Shown here: positions 62,505 through 64,000 of the stretch, one piece after another | How the letters are laid out: each line of letters begins with the position of its first letter | Position numbering within the stretch: the stretch's first letter is position 1 | Source: Bacteroidales bacterium | GTDB taxonomy: Bacteria > Bacteroidota > Bacteroidia > Bacteroidales > UBA6680 | Length of the DNA stretch: 64,000 bases | Assembly: GCA_025210735.1 (NCBI GenBank) | Contig: JAOARD010000053.1 | Location: 1 to 64,000 of the forward strand | Reading direction: 5' to 3' | Translations under genes and position numbers: made by a program | Notes under the pieces: generated by a model | Seen by the model: the letters and a program-made list of their open reading frames with translations, nothing else | The model's database searches: none | Told to the model about the DNA's origin: nothing

Positions 62505-64000
62505 TTATATAAACAGGTTTACATTAGACTTCTCTGCCTCCTCAAGATACGATGCAACACCACCAATCTTAACATTATCTATAAGTTCCTCTTTTGATAC
62601 ACCCATAACATCCATACTCATCTGACAGGCAATCATCTCTACCCCGTTATCTATAGCAGATTGTATAAGTGTTTCAAGTGAATCTACGCGTTTGTTATTC
62701 ATTCTTTTGCGCATCATCTTAGAACCTAATCCCATCATATTCATCTTTGATAGTTTCAAATGGCCAGAGTCTTTTGCCATCATGGCACCAAACATCTTAC
62801 CCATTATATCCTTATCAACCTTAGGTTTATCTGTTTTTTTAATGACATTAAGCCCCCAGAAGGTAAAAAACAGGGTGACTTTTTTCCCGGCCGCCGCAGC
62901 ACCATTGGCAATTACCATTGATGCTAGTGCGCGGTCAAGATCATCGCTAAATACAACCATAGTCTTATTATCGGCTATAGCAGATTTAACTTCAGGGTTT
63001 ACGGACTTATTCTCTTTCTCTATTGTGGCAGTAATAATTCCTTTGTTGTTATTAACTGATAACAACTTGTTTCCGGTCATATTACACCAACTCTCAACAT
63101 CCTTTGCAAATCCAGGATCGGATGCTTTTTGAATAATTCTTTCTCCTGTGGAAATGTTTTCAATCTCCTTTTTAAGTTTCAAAATAGGTCCGGGGCACTG
63201 TAAGCCGCATGCATCAACCTCAATTGTTTTTACAACATTGTTTACAGTGTTCTCATGGTTATTTCCCTGATAAATATTATCGTCTTTTGCTATATAATCA
63301 GACCCGAAAATGTCTTCATTGCTCTGTTTGCTAATTGCGTGCTCGTATGTTTTGTAGCCTCCGCTGAGGTTGTAAACCTCCTTAAAACCATTCTGTGTGA
63401 GTATCCTCGCGGCAATATAGCCTCTTAATCCAACACCGCAATATACAATAGTTTTTTTATCTTTTGGTAATTCATCCAATTTTTTTCTTAAATGGTCAAC
63501 GTCAATGTTTAACGAGCCCTCTATGTGCCCAAGGCTGTGTTCGTCGGCAGTCCTTACATCCAGCATGGTTACATTAGGTAAATGTATGTTTTGCAAATCG
63601 TTCCAGTGAATTATCTTCACAAGACCATTTAAAATGTTTTCAGCTGCAAAACCAGCTTGATTAACCGGATCTTTTGCCGACGAGAATGGAGGAGCATATG
63701 CATGTTCAATCTCCTGAAGATCATATATTGTACCCGAGTTCTGCAGAACAGTGGCTATAAGATCAATTCGTTTATCTACACCAACGTAACCAACCATCTG
63801 TGCTCCGAATAATTTTCCGTTCTCAGGATCGAATATTATTTTTAGTGTAGATGGCATTGCACCAGGATAGTAACCTGCACTGGATGAGCCATGAATAATA
63901 TTTGAGATATACTTTATGCCCTCTCTCTTAAGAACCTTTTCTGATACACCAGTTGAAGCAACAGTTATATCAAACACCTTGGCTATGGCGGTTGTTATAG
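62505..64000 (-). CDS. CoA-disulfide reductase/rhodanese/TusA/DsrE fusion, 5' end outside the window
   Basis: The reading frame stays open to the window edge, so only the C-terminal 498 residues or so are seen; the GTG at 63977 is internal, since AIAKVFDITVASTG is the middle of the family pattern. In order: the dimerisation domain of a FAD/NAD disulfide reductase (about 1-120), a rhodanese domain with the active Cys in VYCGVGLRGYIA, a TusA domain with ACGLQCPGP, and a DsrE/DrsE_2 domain (SDDLDRALASMVIANGAAA) with Cys in ACQMSMDVMG. Such fusions pass sulfane sulfur from one domain to the next in the cytoplasm and handle CoA or glutathione persulfide. The gene is convergent to the ATP synthase operon. 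Confidence 0.88.
   Translation of the reverse strand, partial: ITTAIAKVFDITVASTGVSEKVLKREGIKYISNIIHGSSSAGYYPGAMPSTLKIIFDPENGKLFGAQMVGYVGVDKRIDLIATVLQNSGTIYDLQEIEHAYAPPFSSAKDPVNQAGFAAENILNGLVKIIHWNDLQNIHLPNVTMLDVRTADEHSLGHIEGSLNIDVDHLRKKLDELPKDKKTIVYCGVGLRGYIAARILTQNGFKEVYNLSGGYKTYEHAISKQSNEDIFGSDYIAKDDNIYQGNNHENTVNNVVKTIEVDACGLQCPGPILKLKKEIENISTGERIIQKASDPGFAKDVESWCNMTGNKLLSVNNNKGIITATIEKENKSVNPEVKSAIADNKTMVVFSDDLDRALASMVIANGAAAAGKKVTLFFTFWGLNVIKKTDKPKVDKDIMGKMFGAMMAKDSGHLKLSKMNMMGLGSKMMRKRMNNKRVDSLETLIQSAIDNGVEMIACQMSMDVMGVSKEELIDNVKIGGVASYLEEAEKSNVNLFI

Noticed and set aside
62692..63132. Plus-strand frame of 146 codons
   Set aside because: It is antisense to the TusA and DsrE parts of the sulfur relay protein, whose motifs are clear.

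Overview
The window comes from an AT-rich member of the Bacteroidota, probably near the Bacteroidales/Marinilabiliales; I cannot name a species. The evidence is a type IX secretion C-terminal sorting domain (gene at 40974-42251), promoters of the Bacteroidota type (TTTG, about 19 bases, TAnnTTTG; best before 38798 and 56363), lipoproteins with acidic residues after the lipidated cysteine, and a split ATP synthase locus (a, c, b, delta, alpha and gamma present; beta and epsilon absent). No rRNA, tRNA, CRISPR array, transposase or integrase was seen.

Layout. 1-8400: a secreted PI-PLC-like lipoprotein, a PQQ-like propeller protein, two small lipoproteins, and a TPR/LytS-type histidine kinase with its LytTR response regulator. 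8558-14374: a same-strand cluster of small accessory genes with two DUF1266 proteins, a DUF3592 protein, an Imm51-like immunity protein, a MORN-repeat lipoprotein and small membrane proteins. It looks like an immunity or accessory island without a visible toxin. 14908-25503: the most unusual part, an array of eight paralogous lipoprotein cassettes, one of them frameshifted. Each has the same kind of terminator. Six have the same roughly 330-base upstream region carrying a perfect 20-bp palindrome, and nearly every cassette is bracketed by a 12-13 bp inverted repeat. The proteins share a leader and diverge in a body with three internal repeats that I read as a MABP-like beta-prism.

25663-31703: DinB-like protein, a P-loop polynucleotide kinase-like protein overlapping a Thg1-type 3'-5' polymerase, a Fic protein with its own palindromic operator, a secreted protein, an ERI-1-like exonuclease and a VOC protein. 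31772-36622 (minus): S41 peptidase, small secreted proteins, and an ECF sigma/anti-sigma/Spy-like envelope-stress set. 36850-45692: housekeeping genes (DDAH-like hydrolase, glycosyltransferase, deoC, pepT, secreted nuclease, SUI1, universal stress protein, outer-membrane barrel, e(P4)-type phosphatase). 45781-50682: a 1633-residue sensor kinase with eight PAS domains. 51063-56240: a five-gene envelope transport set (LolA-like carrier, two FtsX permeases, LolD-like ATPase, beta-barrel). 56363-62364: bactofilin plus the ATP synthase genes. 62505-64000: the 3' part of a CoA-disulfide reductase/rhodanese/TusA/DsrE fusion, cut by the window edge.

A dispersed repeat of about 90 bases occurs at 5288, 23011, 27354, 50997 and 51814, with a worn copy near 417. 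One copy sits inside a cassette spacer whose sister spacers show the empty site, so it has moved. Two copies supply the leader and the ATG of the genes at 51063 and 51906.
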